64,000 bases of DNA from Stenogyne calaminthoides (Eukaryota; Streptophyta; Magnoliopsida; Lamiales; Lamiaceae): positions 50,038,889 to 50,102,888 of the forward strand of contig JBBCBC010000002.1 in assembly GCA_037126765.1 (NCBI GenBank), in the 5' to 3' direction. Of the stretch, positions 22,156 to 35,639 are shown one piece after another. Each line of letters starts with the position of its first letter. The first letter of the stretch is position 1. Below the pieces are notes generated by a model, which was not told the origin of the DNA, did no database searches, and saw only the letters and a list, made by a program, of their open reading frames with translations. The position numbers and the translations under genes were made by a program.

Positions 22156-24030
22156 TGTTGGGGTTATATTGGAAAGTATGCTTTTACTTTGTATAACCAA
22201 ACTGAATTTTCTGTCTTATTTACTGAAATAAATTATTTATCACTGATGCTTTAAATATCATTGAATGTTACATATATTTCTTTGCATAATTGTTCAATAA
22301 ACAGTACGTGTTACATTGTAGTTAATTTAGTGATACCAGATCACAGAAGATTAAATTAACAGTCTCTTGTAACTAAAAGTACGCGGTTCACGACCTAGAT
22401 GGAAATGAATAATCCATCGTGAAAGGTTGAAGTGTAAGACTTAGATTGGCCTGTCTTGACCAAGAGATTACACTAGTGCATTTAATCGATGACCGAACAG
22501 ACTTCTGGGAGGATAAATTCTTGAAAGATGAACCAGGAAGAATTAGACCTCAGTGATTCGTTATTTCTTAATCTTCGTCCCTTAAATAGGATCGTGTGTG
22601 GTTAGTAACTATTGCTTTGACTTATGACGGGTAGAGAATCGATGAGATTCAATACTTTATATCTTGGGCAATATTAATAGTTACATGCGATTGCTAAGAT
22701 TTAATACGAAGAATCATGTGCAAGTACGTTCGTTTGATTTGCCCCCTTGGGAGGTTCATAAGATTTATCATACTAAATCTTGCAAGTGGAATTTGTTTCT
22801 GGTATGGATAATAATGTTGAACTGTTCTTTGACCAAGGACAAAAGATATTAATTAATGGAAAACTATTTCAGTGGCTTGAATTAATTAATGAGCTAGATA
22901 ATCTTAAACACGGAAAATAATAATCGGGAGCCATATTAACAGTATTATGGGTTAAGATGGATAGTGCAATATTAATTATGTAGTGGGATTAATTAATATT
23001 TATGGCTTGAATAATATTGTGGCTCAATATTGGAAATTCAAGATCCATTAGAAGGTTCAATCTTAATTCTCCTAAAGGCCCCTCAAGTAGCCCAAAGATA
23101 ATGCTCAATAACTGAAAAATGTGTTTAAAATAAAATAAATTATTGTTGCCTAATTTTCCTATTTTTTCGAAAATGATAAATAAAAGAGGGAGAAAGATTT
23201 TCTTTGAATTTTGTTATGGAATGAGAATAAGTATTCTTAGAATACAAGTTTATCTCATTAAATTCAAGAAATCTCCCACTTGGTTATTTGTCTCGAGATT
23301 TTCGAAAATTTTGAATAAATAAGGAAGGAAAGATTTTCTTGATTTTCTTGAAAAGATTTCTTGATTTTCTTGAAAAGATATTATGGAAGATATGTATTTT
23401 TGGAATACAAGAATATCTCATAAATTCAAGAAGATCCAAATCTTGGATTCCTTCATCCTTATTTTTCGAAAATAACCATAATATTAGGAGGTGGAATTTT
23501 GTGAAATATTTAATTATGGAGAAAAGAATATATGAGATATATTCAAGATTTCTTGGAGATCAAGAAAAGATTTTTCCATCTTATTTTTCCACCCAAAATT
23601 TTGACCACCTCCTTCCCTATAAATAGGGGATGAGTGTTTCATTCCCAAGTGCAATTCCATGTGTTGGAAAAATTAGAAATCCACAAAGGTGGTTCAACAT
23701 AATTTGATTTTTCCTTTTGTTAAATTGTTCGCGAGTTCCTACCACCGAATTGTTGAACAAGGATAAAGGGAATACTTGAAAAGGTCTTTCGGTGTGTTTG
23801 ATTGAACGAGATTAATCTTCTCAACGGTTGTCACTCCAAGAAGTTAGTTCACGTAAACCCGTAGTAATTCCGCATGCGTAGATTTTATGTGAACTGTTTA
23901 TATGCATGATTGGTTGTTGAATTATTATTTGAATTAATATAGAATTAATTCATGCTAGTAATAATTGTTAGAATTAAATTTGTATTTAAATATTCAACCC
24001 GAATAGATTCGGGCAATTAATTCCACAACA
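22156..24030 (+). mobile_element. Solo LTR, about 1.9 kb
   Basis: It starts TGTTGGGGTT and ends TTCCACAACA, inverted ends TGTTG/CAACA typical of LTRs. Flanks are gaatg (22151-22155) and aaatg (24031-24035), a 5-bp duplication with one mismatch. A TATA box (TATAAATA, 23618-23625) lies about three quarters in, followed by a leader-like R-U5 stretch. Upstream, U3 has repeated phrases such as gattttcttgaaaagat. No internal genes, so it is probably the product of LTR-LTR recombination. Superfamily not determined. Confidence 0.75.
23618..23625 (+). promoter_or_regulatory. TATA box of the solo LTR
   Basis: ccTATAAATAggggatg, about 410 bases before the LTR end. Confidence 0.55.
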
Positions 24031-24248
24031 AAATGAACTTTAAGGACTCTAGGATTGGTTCGCCAATGTCCAAATGTGCTTGCACTTTAATTAGATATTG
24101 AGCAAGGGACTGTATTAGGAAGTAAGTACCCATTTTGGTCGGGACTGATCTACTAATTTTTAGGCATATTGCATCAAAAGATTTTTAAATTATTAATTTT
24201 TGTTTCGAAAAGTTTTTAATTTTTTTTAAAAAAAATTCTCAAATTATA

Positions 24249-24512
24249 TTCCCTCCGCTCACTAAATTTTTTTACATTTGTCTTATTCGTCCGTCCACTA
24301 AATTTATGAACATTCTTTTTATGGAAAAAAATATTTTATCTTTATTCCCTTAACCATCACTTAATTATATCGATTGTTATTGTACTTTACTCACAAATAA
24401 TCACTTTATTTATATATGGACCCCACAATACCCTCATAATACTTTGATTTTTTTTTTCTTTCTTAAAACTTGTGTCTGGCTCATCAGACATAAGTTTAGT
24501 AGACCGAGAGAG
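24249..24512. mobile_element. Stowaway-type MITE
   Basis: The left end ttccctccgctcactaaatt and right end taagtttagtagaccgagag are imperfect inverted copies, next to TA. Confidence 0.65.
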
Positions 24513-25116
24513 TATAATTCTTGTTTCATGAGATCCCTTGTCCAAATCATGGATTTTGATGAGTCAACTCAACATTTTTCGCACACATCAGTTCAATTCA
24601 ATGCTATTTATCTTCGAAAAATATTTAAGATCAAACTTCAAAAAAAAAAAAAACGATTCTTAACGAACTTTCGAAAAAGGGTTTTATGAAACAAAATTTA
24701 TATAGTTTAAGGGTTTTTTAAGATAAAAAAATAGTTTAGTAGCTTTATGAAATAAACTTATATAATTTAAGGAAAATTAAAAATAGTTTAGGGCGGTATT
24801 ATACATCATTTTTTATTTTGATTTCGGTCTATTCAACATTTAATCGAAATAGGGAGCGGCCTCCGAGTAAGTGGAATAAATTAAATTAAGCTTGTATTGT
24901 TTGGCTTATTAAACTGTTGAGTTGGCATCGAGTCTTATTATTTTCAATTGTATTTTTTTTTAAAGGAATTTTCAATTGTATTTGATTGTGTGATGTAATG
25001 TTAATCTATTGAAATATTAACCTATATTGACTTTGAAAATGTTAATCCAAAATATTTTGTTAAAATGAATTAGATCGAGCCGTCTGAATTATCACATTTA
25101 CATTGTATTGATATGA
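24513..25116. other. AT-rich intergenic DNA
   Basis: No gene or clear repeat seen. Confidence 0.4.
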
Positions 25117-25865
25117 TACCCTGTATTACTAATAGATAGTTCATTTTGATAATGTGTTTTTTTGTGGTTAATTTGGATGATGTGTCATCTTGAAGTTAAT
25201 TTGGATGAGTTATCACATTTTATTGTATTGATGTGTAATTTTTCTATTAATTTGTAGTTAATATATGACATTTTAATGTGTAGTTTAATTAAAAAATTGC
25301 AATAACTAAGGTTTGAATATTGCATCTCTAAAATCATATTTATATCTACTTGCACCAAATCCATTAAACTATCATTAAAATTATACCTAAACCACCTAAC
25401 TATTTTTTTGTTGCACTTTATAGAAACTATTATTTTATTACATTTAAACCACCGAACTAATTTTTCAAGCCAATTTTTAGTTCATAATTTATACATGTGC
25501 ATCACACGTGATTTTTAAAAAGATATTTTCGTTAGTTTTTATTTATACTAAGCGCAATCTTTTTTCCCCACCCATATTACAATTGATTTGCAAACTTTTT
25601 TCTTCCTCAATTCTCGATTTTTTAAGTTTGAACAAAGAAAAAAAACTCAAATTTAAGTTAGAAATTCGTGAATAGAATTTGACACAATAATTTTATTACA
25701 ATAACTGTTTAAGCAAGTATACTAATATACACCACAAATAATTATTAATTCATGTTTAAGTGCATTTATACACATAATTATATTATTTTTTATTAAATAT
25801 ATTATATATTATAAATATAATTTTTTTTAATTAAAAAATCGTGTAATACACGGACACTAAAGTAG
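25117..25865 (+). mobile_element. Short non-autonomous Helitron, copy 2
   Basis: Matches the element at 4797-5753 in opposite orientation, without the Stowaway. The 3' end shows the hairpin CGTGTAATACACG about 10 bases before the terminus GTAG, then a host T. The expected CTAG, seen in copy 1, has changed to GTAG here, and the 5' TC has become TA, so this copy is older or decayed. Confidence 0.65.
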
Positions 25866-26148
25866 TGGATAATGTAATAAACAATAATAGAGAGAATCAA
25901 TTCATCAAAAAAATTATTACATAGCTTTATATTTTCCCTTTTAGCTATAATTATGCACTTGACATTATTATGAGCATGCTATTTGAAACCTTAATTATTT
26001 ACCAAATGGGTTTTTAATCATTTCTTCTGCTATGCGGAAACGGTTTTGATTATTTATCATATAGACTTGTTCTTTTGAACATTATTTGCAATTTTTGTAA
26101 TTAAGAACATATATATATGCAATTTGATTATTTGCTGACTTGTTCCAG

Positions 26149-26568
26149 CCAATGTTTTCATAACCAAACCGGTGATCGAATCGGATCAACCAATCGTCGT
26201 TAGTTCAATCAACGGACCAATTCAACCGGCGGTTAAACCGTTTTCTATGTTTAGTTAAAAAAACAAAATAAGTATACATCTACAAAAATTTAAATATATA
26301 TTTTATAATTTTTCATATCATATTTTATAAATTTTGTCCCAACTCATACATTTATCACACATCGAAAGTGTTGGAGAAAAATGTGAGAGGAATATAAATT
26401 TAAAATTTAAAATATTTAATATAAATTAATAATTTAATTTTAAAAAAAAAAGGTTATTTCCGGTTGAACCGGGTTTTGACCGGTTCAACCTGAAATCCGG
26501 TTATATAGTGTTTTTTAATCGGGTTACCGGCGGTTCCCGGGTTCAACCCGGTTTTGTAAACAGTGGTT
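26149..26568. repeat. Inverted-repeat element rich in 'aaccggtt'-type words
   Basis: The left end gttttcataaccaaaccggt and right end aacccggttttgtaaacagt are inverted copies. Inner words such as ggttgaaccgggttttgacc repeat in both orientations. Likely a MITE; no target duplication identified. Confidence 0.6.
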
Positions 26569-26584
26569 CCAACAATAAATAATT

Positions 26585-26781
26585 CAGTGGCGGAGGGAGA
26601 TGGGTACACGGGGGTACAATTGTACCCCAAAAATAAATTGTACCCCTCTTTATATCTTGATTAAAAAAATAAAATTATATTTTATTATGTATAATTAAGA
26701 AAAAAAATATTTAAATGTATCCCCAATTTTTAAATTCCACTCAAATGTATCACCAACTATCGAATTCTGAATCCGCCACTG
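26585..26781. mobile_element. 197-bp MITE with CAGTGGCGGA ends
   Basis: Perfect 10-bp inverted ends CAGTGGCGGA / TCCGCCACTG. Inside is gggtacaattgtacccc, itself a palindrome. No clear target duplication. A lone right end of the same type (ctccgccactg) is at 39393-39403. Confidence 0.75.
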
Positions 26782-27795
26782 CCAGCATGTCAAACACTAA
26801 AATCAAATAAAAACTTGAGCTTTTTGTGGGACATTACATTGCTCTAGGATTTATCAGTTCGAGATTTCCAATGGAGCTTTGGATAGACCATAATACATTT
26901 TGGACAACATGCTCAAACATATGACTGGACAATATCATATTCTGTATATTCTTGGGCAGTTCATTCCTATGTGCTATTTTTTTCATGTATCAAATTTATT
27001 CTATTTTCTAAAATTTTAACACATGGATCCAAGATTATGATAGTTTATTGAATTTTTATTTTATTTTTTACAAATCATAAATTCACAATATAAAACATAA
27101 AGTGGAACATTGAAAATTGAGCAAATAATATCATTCCATACTTGGGTCATGGGAGGTTTAGATTCGAAAAGAAAAAAAAATTGTACAGCATTAATTCATA
27201 TTTTTAATACCAGAATTTATCACTATTTTTTATTCCACAATCAAATTTATGAACAAATAATATATGAAATCACAATTTCATAATTCGTTTTTTCATGTAT
27301 CTAATTTGAACTATCGTGAGATACAAAAATCTCATAATCTCCTAATTTAATTTTATTATCACATGATAAAAAATAATTAATATTATTATCCAAATAAAAT
27401 TGGCCGCCCAAATTAACAAATTTGCAAAAAATGGGAAAGCAACATGTAATACTATTGTATTATTTTCTGAATTTCTTGTTCATATGGTTAAAGTGGATTC
27501 AGCGTACATTTATCTACTTATCTTATATAAATAGACCATTTCATATTTTGGAAAACGTGTGAGTTCCTTTTATGGACCTTTCTCCTTTTGGCCGGATATT
27601 TCATTTTCCTAAAATTCAATTAATTAATGTTGAGAATTTCAATCTTCAAATTCTTCTTCTGTTTCTATTTCTATCCCCTCCCAAATTGAAATTTCATCGC
27701 TTATTATTCAACAAATAAATACCTTTCGACAAAAAGAAAAAATAAATTTATCTCTCGTCGGGATATACGACGATTGATTTTTTTTTTTTTTTTTT
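26782..27795. other. AT-rich intergenic DNA
   Basis: No gene or clear repeat seen. Confidence 0.4.
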
Positions 27796-27928
27796 GAGCA
27801 AGTTTTGTATAATTAATTGAAATGATAAAGTGAATTTTAAGGAAGAGTATGATAGATGAGCCCCTTATCTATCATATCTCTCCTTAAAAGTCAATTTATC
27901 ATTTCAATTATTAATATAAAATTTACTC
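27796..27928. repeat. Foldback element
   Basis: gagcaagttttgtataatta...ttgaaatgataaa... is mirrored as ...tttatcatttcaatta...aaaatttactc with a short loop at about 27855-27865 (gagccccttatc). Arms of about 60 bp. The same arm type is seen in the MITE at 13161-13399. Confidence 0.75.
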
Positions 27929-28114
27929 GTAAAAATGAGTTAAAAAGTCAACTATTACCGTCATTCTTGGACATAGAAATATAAAAGATATTAATTAAAC
28001 AATCTTGCACCTACCTAAATCAAAGTCGGCACATGGTCTACTAATCATTGACGTATAGTAAAGCTCCAAACAATTACTATAGTTTTTGAATTAGTTTATC
28101 AACTTCAGATAGAT

Positions 28115-28116
<2 letters not shown>

Positions 28117-28160
<44 letters not shown>
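28117..28160. repeat. (AT)n microsatellite
   Basis: Uninterrupted AT dinucleotides, about 22 units. Confidence 0.95.
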
Positions 28161-28166
<6 letters not shown>

Positions 28167-28381
28167 TATACACCAGAAGAACTTCAGTAGTAGTGGCACT
28201 TAGTTTTGAGAATATGCAATCACTGTTGTAAGATATTGTTAATCATTCCTTTATATATAATTGAAATTCTTGTTAATTTTTTGCAATTATATTACGCTAA
28301 TATATTATTTGCACTAATTTTAGCTGCGTAATATAAATCAAAATGTGACACGTTTCAAAACTTCTCATTAGAAATCTATGA

Positions 28382-31300
28382 TCTCTATAATACAAAACCT
28401 CTATAAGATATGCGTCAATTAATAAAATGATGTGGACAATGATGTGGCAAAGTCACATTCCTCTATTTCAAACCATTTAATCTCATTCATTTTGTGTGTT
28501 GTTTTAATTTCAGCCGTTGATTTTGTCTTTCATTTTCTATAAAGTGTGACCTCTCATTCATTTTTTCTCCATTTCATTTCACAAATTCTCATTTCTTCAT
28601 CTCCAATTCTCATATGATGACGATTTATCGCCATTTTATTTTTTCATATCATATTTCTCATTTGTTAAAAATGACGAAAATGTATTATTTGTTAGATCAT
28701 ATTTGTTGGTGTCGGTCTCATTACTATTACATTATTTTGCATTAATTGTTTCTATTATTTTGTAGTAATCTAACAAATAATTTTGTTTTGATTTTCAGAT
28801 TTAGTTGTTATTGTGGAGAAGATTACATTTTGGAGAACAAGATGATTTTTTTTTTTATTTCTATAGCATGAAGAATGTAGTGATTTTTTAATTTGTACAG
28901 CGTGAAGAATATGATCATATTTTGTTTATTTGTATTGTTTTTTAGATTTTTAATAACTATTTTTTTTTCAAATTTATATATTATCCTTGCGAAGATTGTT
29001 TTGAAGAACTAGAAGATTATAAGTATATAGAGACGGTATAAACTAATACTTTTGTTTTCACTAAAATTACGGAAGATTCGTTTAATTTTAATACATCAAC
29101 CATATAATTAATGTTGATAAAAGAATTTCTTAAATTATTTGCCAAATTTTAATTAATAATTTATATAATCACAATTTATTAAATTTCAGTTAATAATTTC
29201 GAAATTATAAAAATTAAAATATTAAAAAAAATTTATTATATCACAATTATTGATCAGGTCAACTACACATTATTTCTCTAATTTAAATCCATAATTCTCG
29301 CTACATATTCTCAAAAAAATATATTATTTTTGCTATCTTAAATCGTTGAATTTCAAAATTTGAATTATATAATTAGTTTCTGGATTTATTTGGGTCTATA
29401 ATTCTCGATCGATTATTTCTTAAAAGTTCCAGATTTTATTCTAACTTAAAGATTTAGTTGAAAACTAAATTTTCAATTATGTAATTTAAATCACGTCCTT
29501 AATTATATAATCATATTCCTTAAATCACAATTCAATTCCCATTAAGTGACTCTTTAGAACAACACTCAACAGTAAATAAACGTTTTTTTTCAAAGCTGGT
29601 AGGTCACAGCTTTTAACTTAAAAAAACGCTTAATGGGCTTTACTTGTGATTGAAAACATAGCCTAATTCATATATCACAATTATTGGTAAGGTCAACTAA
29701 GCATAATTTCTTAAACTTTAGTCCATAGTTTGATTAATAATTATATGCAGCTTAATTTTAGCGATTATAGTTAATCAATCCTTAATTTTATTAATTTATT
29801 AAGACAAAATATGATTAAAATAAGTTGAAGTTAGCTATATTAATGTTATTATTCAAAATTTCTCATATCAAATTTTTTTTTATGTAGGATCATATATAAT
29901 CGTATTTTGCATGTATCAAGAAGCTTAATTAATGGTATTAAAAAAAGGCTTAATTGATTTTCAAAATGTCTATTAAATTCAGTGTAAAACTGATTAGACT
30001 ATTCTTTGACTTCCAACGACAACTCATTCTTCTTATTTTAGAGAAATTATTTTCAAACTCAATCAAATGCTAGAATTATAACATTTTTCCTATCATCTTT
30101 TACTACATTTTTTTTTTAGAATTATACAATCTAGACTTGACCATTTAAATTAGCAAGATTACAATCTGAAAGTTAATTTAATTATCATAGATAATTTAAA
30201 AAATTAAATCAAATTTAATTTATAGTTTCCAATTATAATACATAATTTAAAAAATTACATCAAATTTAATTTATAGTTTCCTTTGTTGCATAACCGATTA
30301 AGGATTCAACATTGACTATATTTCGCAACATTTTAATTCAAATCAATAATAAAAAATTTAATTGATTATCAAATAATTATATATATATATATATATTTAA
30401 TGAATGTTTTTTAAACATTATTATTAAATTTGTAATTTTTAATTTTTTTAAATTTTATATTTATTCTAGACTGATATTATGAAATTCGAATATTTTTTTA
30501 AGGATTTACACTTACCATTCTAGAAATATTTTATTATCATTATTTATTAGTAAAAAGATTAAATCAATTTAATCTTTACTTGAATATTATATACAAGAAC
30601 ATAATTAATTTTGATCAAATTCTTTCCATAATTTATTAATTTATAGAAATCCCTTTCTTGTTAATTTTTTTTTGCAAATTGAAATATTCACTATTTTATT
30701 TTATTCACACATTATTTTTTGAGTAACACTATACATAATTTCCATAATTATGTACAATAACTTTTGTTACAACAAAATATTTTTTTTTTTGATACCCTTA
30801 ATCTTTCAAATACGAGTAAATTAAATTAAATCTTATCTTCAAATATTTTTATTAATGTTTGATTAATTTAATTATAAAAATAATTTTTTATTTTTTTTAA
30901 ATATTGTATTAAATTGGTATTATAAAAACGTTTCATTTTACATTATATTTTTATCCCCTTCATTAATTTTTATTTTAGCATTTTGGAATATTTTGTTAAA
31001 ATAAAAAACTTAAATTAAACTTTTTAATAAAACTATAATAATTCATTTTTTAATATTGTATGATGAATAATATTTTTGGATTAAAATAATATTGTATGTT
31101 TGTTAATGGAAATATTCATTTTTAAAAATTGTAATTTTATTTGAAAATAATATTCATTTTGAGATATTTTTATCCCTTCATTAATATTGTAATATGATTT
31201 CCAGCAATTTTAAAAGCGTTCATTAATTTTTTTGCATTAATTTAACATTTAAATTTTTTATTGCTTCATTTAACAAATTAAATTAACTTAAATATCGTTT

Positions 31301-32542
31301 TTATAATTTAAAAAATATTTTTAGCCAAAGTAATAATTTGTTTCTATTTTTTTATGGAAAAATTTTTTACGATCAAAGTATTCATATTTGTAGAAAAATA
31401 AATTTTTAATAACCATGAAAATTAATCATATTTTTAGGAGTATATATTGAAATAATGATGGATTTAAAATCACTCCAAATTTATTAATTTATATATTTAT
31501 TATTTTTAAATAAATAATATATAATATTGAAATGAACATGATATCTAATTTTAAATATTTAATTAGTTTGAATTTAAAAAATAAAAATATTGAATGAAAA
31601 ATATTCATTTTGATAAACAATATTAGAATATAAAAAATATTAATTTTTTAAAACTTGAATTAATATAAAAATTATTATGTCATTTTTTAAAATAATATTG
31701 CTTGGAAATATCATTTTGATTTTTATCCCTTGAAACACAAATAATTTTATTTAAATTTTCTTACGTCAACATTAACCTTAATAAGATGTTCATCCAATTA
31801 CTAATAAAATTATTAAGTAATATTTGATCAAAAATAAATTTTTTATAACCATGAAAATTAATCATGAGGAGTATATATGATAAATGTTTATGAAAATGTC
31901 AAAAACGATATATATTTTAAATCATATATAATATTAAATGAACATGATATTAATTTTAATGGGAGGAAGTAATTTAAAATAAAAAATGAATGAAAATATG
32001 ATAAAATATAAAAAATATCGTGTAATTGAATTAATATAAAAAATTATTATGTCACAAAGAAATTTATTCTTGAAACACAAATATTTTAGGATTAAGATGT
32101 TCATCCGAAGAATAACATTGATTTTCAAACAATGCCTCACGGATAATTATATGTTTTGTAATGACTAAATAGGATTGAAATTATGTGTCTTGATTTCTCA
32201 AGCCGATTTTCACACACGGATAATTAATGTATAAGAATAAATATTGTTTTGATTCAAAAAAACAATTTTTTTAAATTTTCAAAATTTATAATTTATATTT
32301 TTTTTTTTGTGCTTTCAAATCTAAATTTGTGGATTCATTTGTTTATCATAAGTCATCAAGTACAATAATATATAAAATCGTAGGATGCATATTTGAATTA
32401 TATTTTTATTTTTAATATTTTGTGAATTATAAATTATTTGATCATAAAAAATATTAAACGATCAAAATAATATTAAAATATTATTAATTATTTTATATAA
32501 AAATATTCTTTCAGTCCGCGAAGTTCGCGGGCCTAACTCTAG
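28382..32542 (+). mobile_element. 4.2-kb non-autonomous Helitron
   Basis: The 3' end has a GC-rich hairpin, CCGCGAAGTTCGCGG (32516-32530), followed after 8 bases by the terminus CTAG and a host T (32543). The proposed 5' end is TCTCTATAATACAAAACC after a host A (28381); an alternative start lies 7 bases earlier. The inside is extremely AT-rich with no Rep/helicase ORF, so it depends on another element. The 3' end is well supported; that both ends belong to one element is inference. The part at 31370-32140 holds a scrambled duplication. Confidence 0.6.
31370..32140. repeat. Direct, rearranged duplication inside the Helitron
   Basis: Blocks at 31398-31760 (ataaccatgaaaattaatca, ggagtatatat, aatgaacatgatat, ttattatgtca, cttgaaacacaaat) recur in the same order at 31840-32100 but with different spacers. 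It looks like the other patchwork stretches in this window. Confidence 0.6.
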
Positions 32543-33275
32543 TGTATATATATATAACTGAGAATTCAATTATACAATTTAATTGAGTGTGTAATTTACA
32601 ACTTTTAAATAACTTTTTTATGGATCATTTGGGACGATTTCCTTAATAATTAAAAAAAAAAAAAAAAACAGTACTAACGAAACCTTAATATTGTACTCAA
32701 TACCAATTAATGTCTACATTAATTATCTAAATTTGGGACCATTTCCAATTGAGCGTTGAGGAATTTAATGATTAAAAAGTATTCCAACCATTTTTATAGG
32801 TCATCCCAATCTTAATAGCTGACGCGTCTTGTTTTTTTAGTCTCATACATGAGACTAAATTTTGTGGGGAACCACACCTGCAAGAGATGTACGGAGCATA
32901 ATTTGGACATTAACACTTTATCACTTTGAAAATAGTGGACGTGATTTGTTTTAAGTTGTAGCACGCCTCATATGAATTTTTGTCTTTTGTGGATGACCTG
33001 CTCAAACTTTAATTTTTGTGCTTGCAATCTAATTAATTATAGAGTTTTTTTTTTTTGGTTTAAAAAAAATTAATAAATAACTTAAAACTTTTTTGTGACT
33101 ATAATATATAAACGATAGATACAAGTTTCACTAACTAGAGTCAACCAACCAATTCTCGTTATCCTACTACACAATCACATGCCAATTGCCATCAGTAATA
33201 ACATTTTGAAAGCTGTCTGGAAAATTGCTCAGTCAAGCACAAGTTGCACTTTGTAAAATGCCAAAAGCGTGTTAT

Positions 33276-33312
<37 letters not shown>

Positions 33313-35639
33313 TATATATATTTTTGATTGCTATATTTTAATTGGTTTAGTGACATTCGCTAATCAAAATATATGAATTTGATCATATATCTTGCTTAAA
33401 TTTAATATTGTTTATATCTAATTTTGATGTGGCGTTTTTTTATACGCAAAAAAACACCATCATTTAATTAATTTCTTTAATTAATTCAATTTTTTCATTT
33501 ATATATATTTCATACTTTACCCAATTTTATTAATTATATTAATTTTTTTAATCCGACCTGGATTCAATCCGACCGAACTTTTAGTGGTCCGAGATCATGA
33601 TTCATGGTTCATTCAAAAAATGGTTCATGGTTTATGGTTCATAGTTTAGGGTTTATGTTTATATAATTAAAATAAAATTTATTTAGAACCTTTTGGACAA
33701 AGATTTTAAAAACCCAATTCTCGTTAGGTTATAATGATTTTTATTTATTTTCTCTCTTGAATCATGGTTTAGGGTTCATAGTTTAGGATTCAAGTTTATA
33801 TAATTAATTAGAAGATTGAATTAATTAAATAAATTAATTAAATGATGGTGAGAATGTGGCATTTTATAATCGTTCTAAAATATATAAATTTGTGTCAAAA
33901 AAAAGCATAATTTGTGATAACTGCTAAATCAAAATTACCTTCAAAATATATACAAGGTTATAATTGCTTATTATGGTAATTGAATTTAATAATTTTGACA
34001 AGAAAAGGTGCAAGGGGGGTGATGACAACTTTAATAACCTTTTAATACATATCAACTTGTTTAGAAAAAAAAAAACTCGCGAAATTAGATTTTTATTTAT
34101 TTATTTTATTTTATGTACTTAGTTTGCTTCGTTTAGTGAACGTTAGAGACATGCACGTGCTTCTGATTTAAAACTCTTGAGAAAAAACACAATGCTGTAA
34201 GTTGCAACTTTACAAGTTACATTCTATTTTTCTCTTATAACATTCTATTTAGTTGCAGTGTGTTTTGGGCTTAAAGATGGGCCTATAGACAAAAATAGGC
34301 CTTGAGTTCATGGGCCAAAGAAATTTCATAGAAATGAGCCATTCAATTATCATAAAACCCATTTTTCATTTTCTCGGCCCATTCAGTGTTATTGTTATCT
34401 ACTCATAAATCGAACTACACGGCAAGCCCAAATTTATTAACAAATTTAATTTTATATTTTATCATATCAAGTTTTTTATTAAATTAATACGATAAGGTTC
34501 ATGACATCATTGTAATATGCATCCGAGATTAGAAATGACCAAAAAAAAAAAACCATAAAAGATCAAATGGAATAATTAGTATACAACCTAAAATTAGAGG
34601 AAAGATAGCTTGTACATTTTTATACGTACACTTTTGTCTAATTCAAACATAGTACTAACGAATATGATACGACTTAACAAATAAGCAATGTTGTCGTTTC
34701 CTTCAATCAATCAAAGCCACGTTTAGTTCCACTCAATTATTTTAATTACATCTAAATATAGATTAGCGTTGCACGTGTGTGAACATATATATCCAACATT
34801 TCTGGTAAAATGATATTGTCAATGTTTCCTTACCAAGGGGCCATTTAACTCTTTCACTACAAATGTAAGACAATCCCATGCATGGACAAATGACTAGTGT
34901 CTCAAAATTCATGCCCCTAGAGTAAATGATTTTAACTCATAACCCCCTAGAGAGTTTATGATTATTCATTTGCAATCTTACATTTGATCTCTAATAGTAC
35001 TAAAACATGAAAAAACTAATGATTCTTTTTAAATGGTTGGCGTTTGAGTATGTGGATCTATTTTATTCTATATTGACACTATTTTATTTCTTTTGATTAT
35101 TCACTTTATAATAGAAGACTGATAATTTTGTGGTACATTCTAGTGTGATAAAAAGAAGAATAAATAAAAATAAATAAATAAATAAAATACACTTAAACAT
35201 ATTACTCAACCGCTCCGAGTTTGGTAAGTTAATTTACTTAAAAAGAAGATAATGGGTGAATTTATATTTTTAATAATGAGGTTGAAATCCATTCAAGATA
35301 AATATAACTCATCTTTTATAAAGTTGAAGAATCATTGATTTTGATTAAAGCCAAAAAGCTATGGACTTATAGATTAGATAGAGATAGGCGCAATCTTCAT
35401 ATCTTAGTGCTATATATGATACATCTATACTTTAATTAATACGTTTAACTCTAGAACATACTAAATCAAATTAAAAATTTGTGGAAGTTGGAGGACCTGA
35501 AAAAGCCAATAGAGGGCATCTGGCAATTTGAACTCACTCTCATTAAAAATTAAATCACATTAACTAAATATATACATATATTAATAATTATAATGCAGCA
35601 TCTATGATCTATCAAGCATAATTGAATATGTAGGTACAA
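32543..35639. other. AT-rich intergenic DNA
   Basis: No gene seen. It holds a TA-rich microsatellite at 33268-33325 and, at 33590-33800, repeated words of the type tggtttagggttcatagttt, related to those near 6200 and 52560. Confidence 0.5.
33268..33325. repeat. TA-rich microsatellite
   Basis: Near-continuous AT/TA dinucleotides with small interruptions. Confidence 0.9.

Noticed and set aside
33590..33800. Words like tttagggtt resembling interstitial telomere repeats
   Set aside because: Units are irregular and embedded in a dispersed 'ggttcatagttt' repeat; no run of perfect TTTAGGG.
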